Shown piece after piece: positions 52,095-62,841 of a stretch of DNA of 64,000 bases. A program made the translations under genes and the position numbers. The notes below the pieces were generated by a model that did no database searches, was not told the DNA's origin, and worked only from the letters and a program-made list of their open reading frames with translations. This DNA is from Amycolatopsis sp. CA-128772 (GTDB lineage: Bacteria; Actinomycetota; Actinomycetes; Mycobacteriales; Pseudonocardiaceae): positions 62,001 through 126,000 of the forward strand of contig NZ_PPHG01000074.1 of assembly GCF_002904295.1 (NCBI RefSeq), written 5' to 3'. How positions within the stretch are numbered: the stretch's first letter is position 1; the number at the start of each line of letters is the position of its first letter.

Positions 52095-52158
52095 GGTGGT
52101 TGTGCCGCCTCGGCCAGGTGGTTGTGCCGCCTCGGCCAGGTGTTGTGCCGCCTCGGCG
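52095..52158. repeat. 22-bp tandem repeat, 2.9 copies
   Basis: Copies at 52095-52116 and 52117-52138 are identical (GGTGGTTGTGCCGCCTCGGC with CA); the third at 52139-52158 is shortened by two bases. It is noncoding. Confidence 0.9.
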
Positions 52159-52387
52159 CGAGCCGGCCGCCGGTGGGGTAGGTGGCGGACTCTGTGCGGT
52201 TGCGGGGAATCGGTTCGGGGTTCGTGGTGGTCCGCCTGATGCCCGTACCGGCAGACCATCGACCCAGCCGGAATGGACCGCCGGGCTTGGTGGTCCGGTC
52301 CCGGGGCCTGGCCTGCCGGCACGCCGGGGCGGGCGTGCCGGCAGGGGCGGGGCGGCGTGGGGCTCGCCGTCCCGGTCCGGGCGTGCC

Positions 52388-52603
52388 TCAGGCCGCGTCC
52401 GATGTGGAGGGCGGGGCCTTTTCCGGCGCCTCCGGTGCTCGGGGTGGGGGTTCGGGGGCCGGGCGGGCGCGGTCGGCCAGGTACCTGAGCTTGGTCAGGT
52501 GGCGTTGGACCAGACCTGCGCGGCGGGCTTCGTCCAGCGTTGCGCGGGTGAGGGTGTTCTGCCTTCGCCGGCGGTGGCGGCCGCCGGGGAGTTCGTGGTT
52601 CAC
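52388..52603 (-). CDS. Possible small Arg/Pro-rich protein
   Basis: A 71-residue frame starting at GTG 52603, with CAGGAG 7 nt upstream. The product is basic at the N-terminus (GGRHRRRRQNTLTRATLDEARRAGLVQRHL) with a Pro/Ala-rich tail. The helical first half looks protein-like, and the ribosome site is better than for other frames in this gap. No family is recognised. It may be a remnant of an accessory element near the tRNA or a chance frame. Confidence 0.35.
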   Translation of the reverse strand: MNHELPGGRHRRRRQNTLTRATLDEARRAGLVQRHLTKLRYLADRARPAPEPPPRAPEAPEKAPPSTSDAA

Positions 52604-52871
52604 CTGGGGCTCCTGTGAGAGATGGCTTCACTCGATCGTGTGGCGCGGGGATGGGCCGATCGGCCCGATAACAAGGTTGTCTCGGGAAGAACTCTTTCGG
52701 GAACCGTTGGGCCACCTGGGCGCTTACGCGGTGCGCCTTCCGGAGTCCGGCGGCCGGAACGAAGAGAAACGAGACCGTCCACAGTGGGACCACGGCCGCG
52801 GGCGAAAAGCGGTGGGGCCGATCACTGGCCCGGGGTGCGCCGTGCGCTGGTGCGCACGGCGTCTTCCCTGG

Positions 52872-52948
52872 TGGCGCCCCCGGCAGGACTCGAACCTGCG
52901 ACCTAGAGATTAGAAGGCTCTTGCTCTATCCAGCTGAGCTACGAGGGC
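52872..52948 (-). tRNA. tRNA-Arg (anticodon TCT)
   Basis: On the minus strand the acceptor stem GCCCTCG pairs with CGGGGGC, and G73-CCA is encoded. The D arm is GCTC/GAGC. The anticodon loop CTTCTAA gives TCT, with four clear stem pairs (AGAG/CTCT) and a C-T mismatch at the loop end. The T arm is GCAGG-TTCGAGT-CCTGC. It is 77 nt with CCA. It sits just right of the biosynthetic region and has a decayed copy 240 bp further right. Confidence 0.93.
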
Positions 52949-53121
52949 CCGCGCCGACGGCCGCTACCGGTGACCCGGCACTGGCAGCTTAGTCGTCGCC
53001 ATCCACTCGATCGTTCGACACCGGCGAATCGTTTCAGGTCGCGTTCGACGTAATTCGCGAAGACGGGGGTGCACCTCCTCCTGTGTCCGGGAAACTCCTG
53101 AGCGTGACCGAGTGGGCTTCT

Positions 53122-53176
53122 CCCGGCGGCCGGAACCTGTAACCTGACCGTCAGAAGGCTCTTGCTCGGTCCAGCC
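53122..53176 (-). pseudogene. Decayed second copy of tRNA-Arg
   Basis: The segment aligns to the T arm, variable region, anticodon arm and start of the D arm of the tRNA at a constant offset of 241-243 bp. The shared blocks include CCCGGC, GAACCTG, ACCT, the 15-mer AGAAGGCTCTTGCTC (53153-53167) and TCCAG. The acceptor stem and D arm no longer pair, so it is not a functional tRNA. Confidence 0.75.
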
Positions 53177-53232
53177 AGAACCCTGCTCGCCCGCGACCTG
53201 CGGCCGGGCAGGCAGCGCCATGGGCGTCCGCG

Positions 53233-53723
53233 CGCCGCTGCCTGCCCCGCCGCATCGGGTGGGAGGTTCGCCTCTGCGTGGCTGCCGAAATCGTCCCTGG
53301 TCAGAGGCTTCCGCCGGTGGAACCCGTGGCGGCCGCTTGAGCCCCTGCGACCCGCAGCTGCTGCCTTCCCCGCCGCATCGGTGGCGGGTTCGGCTCTGCG
53401 TGGCTGCCGGGAATTGACCGTGATCAGGACGTTCTTGCCGGCGGGAACGCTTCCGGCGGCCGCCGGAAGCCCTCACGAGCCCGCAGCTGCTGCCTTCCCG
53501 CCGCATTCGGTGGCGGTTCCGCCTCCGCGCGGCCGCCCGGGATCGTCCGTGGTCAGGACGCTTCCGGCGACGGAGACGTGGCGGCCGGTCGAAGCCGACT
53601 CGAGTCCGCAGCCGCACCCGCCCGCCGCAGTGGGTGGTGAGCCTGGCTGCCCGGAATCGTCCGGGGAGGGACGCTCCGGCCGGCGGGAACGCTCGTGGTG
53701 GCCACCCGAAGCCCGCACGAGCC
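53233..53723. repeat. Four degenerate tandem repeats of 117-129 bp
   Basis: Units begin at 53233, 53353, 53482 and 53607, each opening with CGC(A/C)GCTGC-like sequence, followed by CCCGCCGCA, then (T)CGTCC-GGTCAGGACG-like sequence and CCGGCGGGAACGCTT-like sequence. A fifth partial unit starts at 53724. The copies have diverged and do not share an open frame, so they appear to be noncoding. Confidence 0.8.
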
Positions 53724-53890
53724 CGCAGGCGAGCCGCGTACCGCAGGTGCGGGAAAAACCTCCCGGCGACGCATCCACGCCCGCAGACCGGCGCTCAGGG
53801 ATCAGCAGAGCAGTCCTTCGGGCCCCGTGGGCGCGCCTGGCTGCGGAGCGGGCCCTCGGGCGCGCAGGCCCCGGACCGGTCCTCCGGGGC

Positions 53891-53928
53891 CCGTGGGCGC
53901 GCCCCGCCGCTGAGGCGCGCCCACGGGG
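53891..53928 (-). terminator. Hairpin downstream of the I36 inhibitor gene
   Basis: A 14-bp perfect stem (53891-53904 with 53915-53928, 10-nt loop), with a second 9-bp hairpin at 53931-53955, lies about 70-100 bp past the stop of the leftward inhibitor gene. Confidence 0.6.
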
Positions 53929-54026
53929 TGGGGCCGCTGCGGGGGAGCGGCCCCGGTCGGGCCCGGCCGTCGCCGCGAGCCGGCTCTGCTCCTGGAGCGG
54001 ACGGCGGGCGGGCCCGGGTCATGGGC

Positions 54027-54401
54027 TCAGTCCCAGATCTGGATGCCGCGGACGAGGAAGGATGCGTCCGGCACATACGTGCCGCCACCCGGGTAGGTGA
54101 CGAAATCCCCCTCGGTCGAACATTCCTCGTCCTGGTACACCGTGACATCGCGGGTCATCAGATTCGCGAACGACGACCCGTCGAATCCCTGCGGCAGTGG
54201 CAGGCATTCTTCGGGATTGGCCGAACGCAGGTCGAAACGCAGGATCTGCCCCGCGTAACCGTCGGACGGCCACAGGCAGAACTCGCCCTTGCGGCACCCG
54301 GGATCGGTGCCGGCGTGCGCGGCTCCGACGCTGGTCAGCAGCCCGATCATGGCCAGGACCACGATGTGCGGCAGGCGGGAACGAAGACGACGTGCGGACA
54401 T
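54027..54401 (-). CDS. Secreted peptidase-inhibitor-like protein (family I36/crystallin fold)
   Basis: 124 residues. A basic start (MSARRLRSRLPH), a hydrophobic segment (about 13-29) and AHA at about 30-32 form a Sec signal with cleavage near residue 32. The mature part has GCRKGEFCLWPSDGYAG and paired Cys residues, with GQILRFDL and VYQDEECSTEGDFVTYPGGG, typical of the SMPI-like I36 family of actinobacterial metalloprotease inhibitors. GGAGGGG lies upstream of ATG 54401. It is probably an extracellular protein unrelated to the cluster; its target protease is unknown. Confidence 0.82.
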   Translation of the reverse strand: MSARRLRSRLPHIVVLAMIGLLTSVGAAHAGTDPGCRKGEFCLWPSDGYAGQILRFDLRSANPEECLPLPQGFDGSSFANLMTRDVTVYQDEECSTEGDFVTYPGGGTYVPDASFLVRGIQIWD

Positions 54402-54579
54402 GGTGGATTTCCCCTCCGGAATCGCGGCTCTTGCGGGCCGCGGTGAACGTGTGATTCCAGATTGGCGGGTGGTGGGGGATCTGTCAGCCCGCAATTTCCA
54501 TTCTGTGGACAACCGGGCCGGGCGGGAATGGTTGTCCACAGGTCCGCGATCGGGGTCTTGCGCGGGGGCGGGGACGGTG

Positions 54580-55725
<1,146 letters not shown>

Positions 55726-55749
55726 CCGCGCAGTCTATCCGTGGACATT

Positions 55750-55763
55750 CTGAAGCGCTTCAG
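55750..55763. promoter_or_regulatory. LacI-type operator palindrome
   Basis: CTGAAGCGCTTCAG is a perfect 14-bp palindrome with the central CG of LacI/PurR-type operators. It lies in the 52-bp gap between the divergent repressor and MFS genes, so it can control both. Confidence 0.85.
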
Positions 55764-55777
55764 TCACGCTGGAGACC

Positions 55778-56959
55778 ATGCCGGACCGGACCGCCGTCTT
55801 CACCGTGTTCGCGCTCAACGGCCTCGCGCTGGGCTCGTGGGCGTCGAGAACGCCCGCGCTGTCCGCGCAGGTGCACGCCTCACCCGGCGTTTTCGGCCTG
55901 GCCCTGCTCGGGGCCAGCGCCGGGATGCTCGCCGCCGCCTCGGTCTCCGGTCGGCTGATCGAGCGGGCGGGCGCCCGGGCGGTCGTCGCCGGCAGCACCG
56001 CGCTGGCCGCCGGTTCGCTGGTGCTGATCGGCTTCGCGCCCACCGTCCCGCTGCTGGCCGGGGCGCTGCTCGTGATCGGCGCCAGCGTCGGGATGCTCGA
56101 CGTCGCGATGAACGTCGCCGGCGTCGCTGTCGAACGCCGGCTCGGCAAGCCCGTCATGTCGGTGTTCCACGCGGGGTTCAGCTTCGGCGCCCTCGCCGGT
56201 TCGCTCGCCGCGGGCCTCGCCGCCGGCCACGGCTGGTCCCCGGCGCGCCACCTCACCGTGGCCGCCGTCGTCGCGATCGCCATCCTGCTGCTGGTCGTCC
56301 GCGCGGTCCCGGGCAGCTGTCCCGAGCACGCCGAAGCACCCGTCGTGACGCCCAGCCGTCCGCCGATCCGCCGTCCGGTGCTCTGGCTGCTCGCCGCGGT
56401 CGCGCTGTGCTCGGCCATCGCCGAAGGCGCCTCCTCCGACTGGGCCGCCCTGCTGATGACCGTCGAACGCGGCGTCGGCCAGGGTGCGGCGGCCCTGGCG
56501 TTCGCCGGGTTCCAGCTGGTCATGGCGCTGGCCCGGCTGGCCGGGCCGTGGGCGCAACGCCGGTTCGGCCCGACCCGTTGCCTCGCCGCGGGCGCCACGC
56601 TGGCCGCGGCCGGCCTGCTCGCCGCGGCCGCGATCCCGGTCGCCGCCGCGGGCTACCTCGGCTTCGCCCTCGCCGGCGCCGGCCTCGCGGCGTCGTTCCC
56701 GCTCGCCCTCAGCCTCGCCGGGGACGCGGGCAAGCGCGGCGACGGCACCGGCGGCGAGCGCGAGATCGGCTTCGTCACGGCTATCGCCTACACCGGGTTC
56801 CTCGGCGGCCCGCCGATCGTCGGCGGCATCGCGCAGGTGGCCGGCTACAGCGTTGCGTTCGGCTTCGCCGCGCTCGTCGCGGCGCTGATCCTGCCCGCCG
56901 CCGTCGCCGCCCGGCGGTCGCGGCAGCGGGAAGAAGCGGACGCGATGATCGGCCGGTAG
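55778..56959 (+). CDS. MFS transporter (YbjJ-like, 12 TM)
   Basis: 393 residues with about 12 membrane helices. NGLALGSWASRTPALSAQV at the start and VGMLDVAMNVAGVAVERRLGKPVMSVFHAGFSFGALAGSL are hallmarks of the YbjJ/fucose-permease-like MFS subgroup. It sits in the cytoplasmic membrane. It is divergent from the LacI-type repressor and shares its operator, so expression should be induced by the repressor's ligand. The transported compound is not known. Nothing links it to the biosynthetic genes. Confidence 0.9.
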   Translation: MPDRTAVFTVFALNGLALGSWASRTPALSAQVHASPGVFGLALLGASAGMLAAASVSGRLIERAGARAVVAGSTALAAGSLVLIGFAPTVPLLAGALLVIGASVGMLDVAMNVAGVAVERRLGKPVMSVFHAGFSFGALAGSLAAGLAAGHGWSPARHLTVAAVVAIAILLLVVRAVPGSCPEHAEAPVVTPSRPPIRRPVLWLLAAVALCSAIAEGASSDWAALLMTVERGVGQGAAALAFAGFQLVMALARLAGPWAQRRFGPTRCLAAGATLAAAGLLAAAAIPVAAAGYLGFALAGAGLAASFPLALSLAGDAGKRGDGTGGEREIGFVTAIAYTGFLGGPPIVGGIAQVAGYSVAFGFAALVAALILPAAVAARRSRQREEADAMIGR

Positions 56960-57134
56960 CCGTTCCGGGCACGAAATCCGTGCCCCGAGCGGCGTTTCCG
57001 CCACGGGCCGGGCGTTGACAGTCTCCCGGTGCGCGAGGCAAGCTGATCCCCGTCGGTAAACTGAAATGAATACGGCGACGTTTCAATTTCAGGTCGGCTG
57101 ATCAAGGTAGGGGCCTTGGTCCGGGGAGGACGTC

Positions 57135-58322
57135 GTGAGGGTTGTGCTGCTCGGCGGCGCGGGGGCGCTCGCCGGCCGGAGCGGGCGGTTCGGCGGGACG
57201 GGACTCACGCTCGTGCACGACGCCGTGCCGCGGCTCGTGCTGGTGCCGGTCGCGTTCCGGCTCGCGCTGTTCCTGCAGGCGGTGTGGTCCGGCGGCCCGC
57301 TGAGCGCGCCGGTGCTCTCCCTCGCGATCGCCCTCTACCTGGTCCCGAACCTCCTCGAAGTGGCCTGGGTCTTCCGCCGGGCGACGGGAATCCGGCCCGT
57401 GCTGGCCGCCGACACCACGTACACGCTCGTCACCTGCATCGCGGCGGCCGTGTTCGCGGCCCGGTCGCCCGAGCTGCTGACCCTGGCCTGGCCGAACATC
57501 ATGGGCACGGTCATGGTCTGGACCCTGCTGCGCGGCGCGCCCGCCGGGGCGGTCGCGATCGCCGGCGCGCTGCTCCTGCGGTTCGGCATGGCCGCGGTGT
57601 CGGGCACGTCCGCCCCCGCGACGTGGATCCTGCTCGCCCTGGTCGCGGCGGCCGTGACGGCGCTGGCGATCGTGCTGCTCGTCGCCGGCGCGATGCGGTT
57701 CGCGCTCGGGCTCGGCGAACAGCGCGGCCGGGCCGCCGAGCGGGAGCGGCACCGCCGGGACGTCCACGACACCGTGCTGCAGGTGATGGAGTCCCTCGCG
57801 CTGCCGGCCCCCGGGGACACGCTCGATCCGCGGGGCAGCCTCGACCAGGTCCGGCGCACGGCCCGTGCGCACGCGTTGCGCCTGCGGCTGAGCCTCGACG
57901 GCGACGCGCCCGCCGAGCCGGGCGGGCTCGAACACCGCCTCGGCGCGCTGGCCGTCGAGATGACGGCCGAAGGACTCCGCGTCGACCTCGTCGTGCTCGC
58001 GAAGCCGACCGACGTCCCCGAAGCAGTCGTCAACGCCCTTCACGACGCAACACGCGAAGCGCTGCGAAACACCTTGAAGCACGCGAGCACCGCGAAGGCC
58101 GTCGTGTGTCTCGAAGCCCGCGAAGGCGCCGTCACGGTGTCCGTGCGCGACCACGGGAAGGGCTTCGACCTCGGCGCCCGCCGCGCCGGCTTCGGCATCG
58201 AGAACTCGATCCACGCGCGGCTGGCCGAGGTCGACGGCGCCGCACGCATCGACTCGGCGCCCGGCCAGGGCACCCGCGTGGTGCTGACCGCGCCGCTAGA
58301 GCTGCGTTTCCCCGTCGGGTGA
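57135..58322 (+). CDS. Orphan sensor histidine kinase (LuxR/NarL-type, HisKA_3)
   Basis: 395 residues. Five to six hydrophobic helices cover about 27-195, the dimerisation/phosphoacceptor helix is ERERHRRDVHDTVLQVMESL with the conserved His, and the ATPase domain follows (ALHDATREALRNTLKHA N-box, VRDHGKGFD and GFGIENSI G-boxes). It is a membrane-bound kinase of the NarX/DesK type. GTG 57135 follows GGGGAGG; a TTGACA at 57015-57020 is a candidate -35 box. Its 3' end overlaps the converging phosphatase gene by 27 bp, so no response regulator follows. The partner regulator must lie elsewhere. Confidence 0.88.
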   Translation: MRVVLLGGAGALAGRSGRFGGTGLTLVHDAVPRLVLVPVAFRLALFLQAVWSGGPLSAPVLSLAIALYLVPNLLEVAWVFRRATGIRPVLAADTTYTLVTCIAAAVFAARSPELLTLAWPNIMGTVMVWTLLRGAPAGAVAIAGALLLRFGMAAVSGTSAPATWILLALVAAAVTALAIVLLVAGAMRFALGLGEQRGRAAERERHRRDVHDTVLQVMESLALPAPGDTLDPRGSLDQVRRTARAHALRLRLSLDGDAPAEPGGLEHRLGALAVEMTAEGLRVDLVVLAKPTDVPEAVVNALHDATREALRNTLKHASTAKAVVCLEAREGAVTVSVRDHGKGFDLGARRAGFGIENSIHARLAEVDGAARIDSAPGQGTRVVLTAPLELRFPVG

Positions 58323-58934
58323 GTCCCGCCACTGGGCGAACGGGCGATCCAGCGCCCACTTGCCGCCAGCCTCCTCGAGGACGCGGTACTCGCAGGTCGC
58401 CGGGTTGGACAGGGACTCGAACAGCTCGATGCTCCAGCCGAAGAGCCGGCGGCACAGCAGCCGCAGCGTAAGCCCGTGCGAGACGATCAGCACCGTCTCG
58501 GGGTGAGCTTCGTCGCGCTGGCGCAGGTCCGACAGGAACGCCGCGATGCGGTCGTCGACGTCCGCGCCCGACTCGCCGAACGGCAGCCGGTAGAAGAAGT
58601 GCCCGAACTCGTGCCGCCGCGCCTTCTGGATCTCCTGCTCGGCCGGGTCCTGCAGGTTGCCCCAGTCCTGTTCGCGCAGCCGCGGCTCCTGGACCAGCCG
58701 CTCGCACGAAGCCCCGATGTCCAGCAGCCGCAACGTCTCCCGCGTGCGCAGGTACGGGCTGACGTACACCGCGGGCCGCGCGCCGTCGAGCAGCCGGGTG
58801 ATCTCCGGCGCCACCGCGGCGGCCTCCTGCCGTCCTCGCCCGGTCAGCGGCAGCGCGTGGTCGGGGATCCGCGTGTAGGCGAGTTCGTCGACGTTGCCGA
58901 GCGACTCGGCGTGCCGCAGCAGGATCATCTTCAC
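58296..58934 (-). CDS. Histidine phosphatase (phosphoglycerate-mutase-like)
   Basis: 212 residues. LLRHAESLGN is the RHxE catalytic motif, PYLRTRETLRLL and LREQDWGNLQ follow, and IVSHGLTLRLLC holds the second histidine. The family hydrolyses phosphate esters or moves phosphates on small molecules; this branch is a broad-specificity phosphatase of unknown substrate. It starts at GTG 58934 or ATG 58928. It overlaps the 3' end of the convergent histidine kinase by 27 bp. Confidence 0.9.
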   Translation of the reverse strand: MKMILLRHAESLGNVDELAYTRIPDHALPLTGRGRQEAAAVAPEITRLLDGARPAVYVSPYLRTRETLRLLDIGASCERLVQEPRLREQDWGNLQDPAEQEIQKARRHEFGHFFYRLPFGESGADVDDRIAAFLSDLRQRDEAHPETVLIVSHGLTLRLLCRRLFGWSIELFESLSNPATCEYRVLEEAGGKWALDRPFAQWRDSPDGETQL

Positions 58935-58990
58935 GGCGCCATCCTGCCCGTCACGCGGGCGTGACGGGGGCGGGGCATACCCTCAGGGGC

Positions 58991-61018
58991 GTGTCCAGCG
59001 AGCCCGTGACGAAACCCGACGTCCCCACGCAGCGCCGGGCGAGCGTGCTGCCCCTGCTCTCGGTCGGGGTGCTGCTGGCCGCGGTGGTCGCGATCGGCCT
59101 GATCGCGCTGACCGGCGGGGCCGGCTACGCCATCGCCGGCCTGCCCGATCCGGGCCTGGTCACCAAGTACGGCATCACCGTCATGCGCGTGCTGTCCGAA
59201 GCCGCGTCGGTGGTCTGCGTCGGCTCCCTGCTGCTGGCCGCCTTCCTGGTGCCGCCGCAGAAGTCCGGGACGCTCGGGCCCGACGGCTACGGCGCCCTGC
59301 GCGCGGCCGGGATCGCCGCCTGGGTGTGGTTCGGCGCGGCCCTGCTTTCGGTCGCCTTCACCGCCGCCGACACCGCCGGGAAACCCTTCGGCGACGTCCT
59401 GGACCCGCAGACGCTGCTCGACCTCGTCGGCGCCATCGAACAGCCGAAGGCGTGGCTGTGGACGGCGCTGATCGCGATCCTGGTCGCGCTCGGCTGCCGG
59501 CTCGCGCTGTCCTGGGGCTGGACGGCGGTGCTGTTCTTCCTGGCCGTCGGCGGGCTGGTCCCGGTCGCGGTCACCGGGCACTCGGCCAGCGGCGGCTCGC
59601 ACGACGTCGCCACCAACAGCCTGCTGTTTCACCTGGTCGCCGCGGCGCTGTGGGTCGGCGGGCTGGTCGCGCTGCTGGCGCTGGGCTACCGCCGCGGGAC
59701 CCACCTGAGCCTGGCCGCGCAGCGGTTCTCGAAGCTGGCGCTGGTCTGCTGGATCGTGATGGCCCTGTCCGGCGCGGTCAACGCGCTGGTCCGGATCGGC
59801 CTGAACGACCTGTTCACCACCGACTACGGCCTGCTCGTCGTGGCCAAGACGGTCGCACTGCTGCTGCTCGGGGTGTTCGGCCACCAGCAGCGCGAAAAGG
59901 GTGTCGCGAACCTCGTGGACGGCAAGGGCGGCGCCCAGCTGCTGCGCCTGGCCGCGGTCGAGATCCTGATCATGTTCGTCACCATCGGCATCGCCTCCGG
60001 GCTGGCCAGGACGCCGCCACCGGCCGACGCGATCACCCAGCCCTCGACCACCGAGCTGCTGATCGGCTACGACCTCGACGGCGCGCCGACGGCGTTGCGG
60101 CTGCTCTTCGACACCCGCTTCGACCTCGTCTACGGCACCCTGGCGCTGGTGCTCGGCGGTCTGTACCTGGCCGGGGTGCGGCGGCTGCTGCAGCGGGGCG
60201 ACACCTGGCCGGTGGGCCGCACGGTGGTCTGGATCGCCGGCTGCGTGGTGCTGCTGATCGCGACGTCGTCCGGGGTCGGCCGGTACGCGCCCGCGATGTT
60301 CAGCGTGCACATGGGCAACCACATGCTGCTGTCGATGGTGGCGCCGGTGCTGTTCGTCCTCGGCGGGCCGGTGACGCTGGCGCTGCGCGCGCTGCCGGCC
60401 GCGGGCCGGGACAACCCGCCGGGACCCCGCGAGTGGCTTGTCGCCTTCGTGCACTCCCCGGTGTCGCGGTTCCTGACCCACCCCGTGGTCGCGCTGCTGC
60501 TGTTCGTCGGGTCGTTCTACGCGCTGTACTTCTCCGGCCTGTTCGACAACGCGCTGCCCTACCACTGGGCGCACCTGGTGATGAACGGCCACTTCCTGCT
60601 CGCCGGGTACGTCTTCTACTGGCCGGTGATCGGCGTGGACCCGGCGCCGCGCCGGATCCCGTACCTCGGCCGGCTCGGGATGATGTTCGCCGCGATGCCG
60701 TTCCACGCGTTCTTCGGCGTGATCCTGATGAGCAAGCAGACGGTCATCGGCCAGGCGTTCTACAGCCAGCTGCACCTGCCGTGGGTCCCCGACCTGCTCA
60801 CCGACCAGCGGCTCGGCGGGGGCATCGCCTGGGCCGCGGGCGAGGTGCCGGTGCTGCTGGTGCTGATCGCGCTGCTGGTGCAGTGGTCGCGCCAGGACGA
60901 GCGTGAGGCGAAGCGGCGTGACCGGCGCGAAGCGGTCACCGGCGACGAAGAGCTGAACGCCTACAACGCGATGCTGAAGAACCTCGCCGACGGCAACCGA
61001 CCCTCGGGTTCCAGTTGA
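58991..61018 (+). CDS. CopD-CtaG fusion membrane protein (copper handling/cytochrome oxidase assembly)
   Basis: 675 residues with about 14 hydrophobic helices. The first half (to about 370) is CopD-like, with HSASGGSHDVATNSLLFHLVAAALWVGG. The second half is CtaG/caa3-assembly-like, with FSVHMGNHMLLSMVAP, PYHWAHLVMNGHFLLAGYVFYWPV and MPFHAFFGVILM, rich in potential copper-binding His and Met. Such fusions are common in actinobacteria and deliver copper to cytochrome c oxidase. GTG 58991 after AGGGG is preferred over a start 30 bp upstream. A housekeeping gene, but the copper link to the multicopper oxidase at 7673 may be coincidence. Confidence 0.9.
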   Translation: MSSEPVTKPDVPTQRRASVLPLLSVGVLLAAVVAIGLIALTGGAGYAIAGLPDPGLVTKYGITVMRVLSEAASVVCVGSLLLAAFLVPPQKSGTLGPDGYGALRAAGIAAWVWFGAALLSVAFTAADTAGKPFGDVLDPQTLLDLVGAIEQPKAWLWTALIAILVALGCRLALSWGWTAVLFFLAVGGLVPVAVTGHSASGGSHDVATNSLLFHLVAAALWVGGLVALLALGYRRGTHLSLAAQRFSKLALVCWIVMALSGAVNALVRIGLNDLFTTDYGLLVVAKTVALLLLGVFGHQQREKGVANLVDGKGGAQLLRLAAVEILIMFVTIGIASGLARTPPPADAITQPSTTELLIGYDLDGAPTALRLLFDTRFDLVYGTLALVLGGLYLAGVRRLLQRGDTWPVGRTVVWIAGCVVLLIATSSGVGRYAPAMFSVHMGNHMLLSMVAPVLFVLGGPVTLALRALPAAGRDNPPGPREWLVAFVHSPVSRFLTHPVVALLLFVGSFYALYFSGLFDNALPYHWAHLVMNGHFLLAGYVFYWPVIGVDPAPRRIPYLGRLGMMFAAMPFHAFFGVILMSKQTVIGQAFYSQLHLPWVPDLLTDQRLGGGIAWAAGEVPVLLVLIALLVQWSRQDEREAKRRDRREAVTGDEELNAYNAMLKNLADGNRPSGSS

Positions 61019-61148
61019 GGTTGAGCCGCCGTCCGGGTGCCGGGAAAAGGGCCGTTTCGGTACTCTCGCCGTGATCCCGGGCTGACTTTCGGTAGTCCGG
61101 TGGTGACCGGCGTCAGGCCGCGATCACGTGCGCTCTACGATCGTGGGT

Positions 61149-62825
<1,677 letters not shown>

Positions 62826-62841
62826 GGGGGCGGGTTTCCCC

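Larger units (their letters stand above)
51842..52871. other. 1-kb mostly noncoding stretch at the right cluster border
   Basis: No recognised gene apart from one doubtful small frame on the minus strand (52388-52603). It contains three tandem copies of a 22-bp unit at 52095-52158 and otherwise GC-rich, low-complexity DNA. Long frames on both strands have no ribosome site and unlikely composition. Confidence 0.6.
52949..54026. other. 1.1-kb noncoding stretch: pseudo-tRNA and degenerate tandem repeats
   Basis: No gene is supported. It holds a decayed tRNA copy at 53122-53176, four imperfect 117-129-bp tandem repeats at 53233-53723, and hairpins at 53891-53928 and 53931-53955. Long frames here change from copy to copy and lack ribosome sites. 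Confidence 0.65.

Noticed and set aside
51477-52793. Minus-strand open frame of about 438 codons after the last cluster gene
   Set aside because: It overlaps the SDR gene antisense, has very high Pro/Arg content and no start signal. High-GC DNA commonly gives such frames.
52949-54026. Integrated element at tRNA-Arg with att sites
   Set aside because: No integrase, excisionase or replication gene is visible and the second tRNA copy is internal and degenerate, not a clean 3' att repeat. It is kept only as a possible trace.
53162-54100. Long open frame on the plus strand over the tandem repeats
   Set aside because: No ribosome site, Arg/Pro/Ala-rich composition expected from high-GC noncoding DNA, and the repeat units do not keep a common frame.
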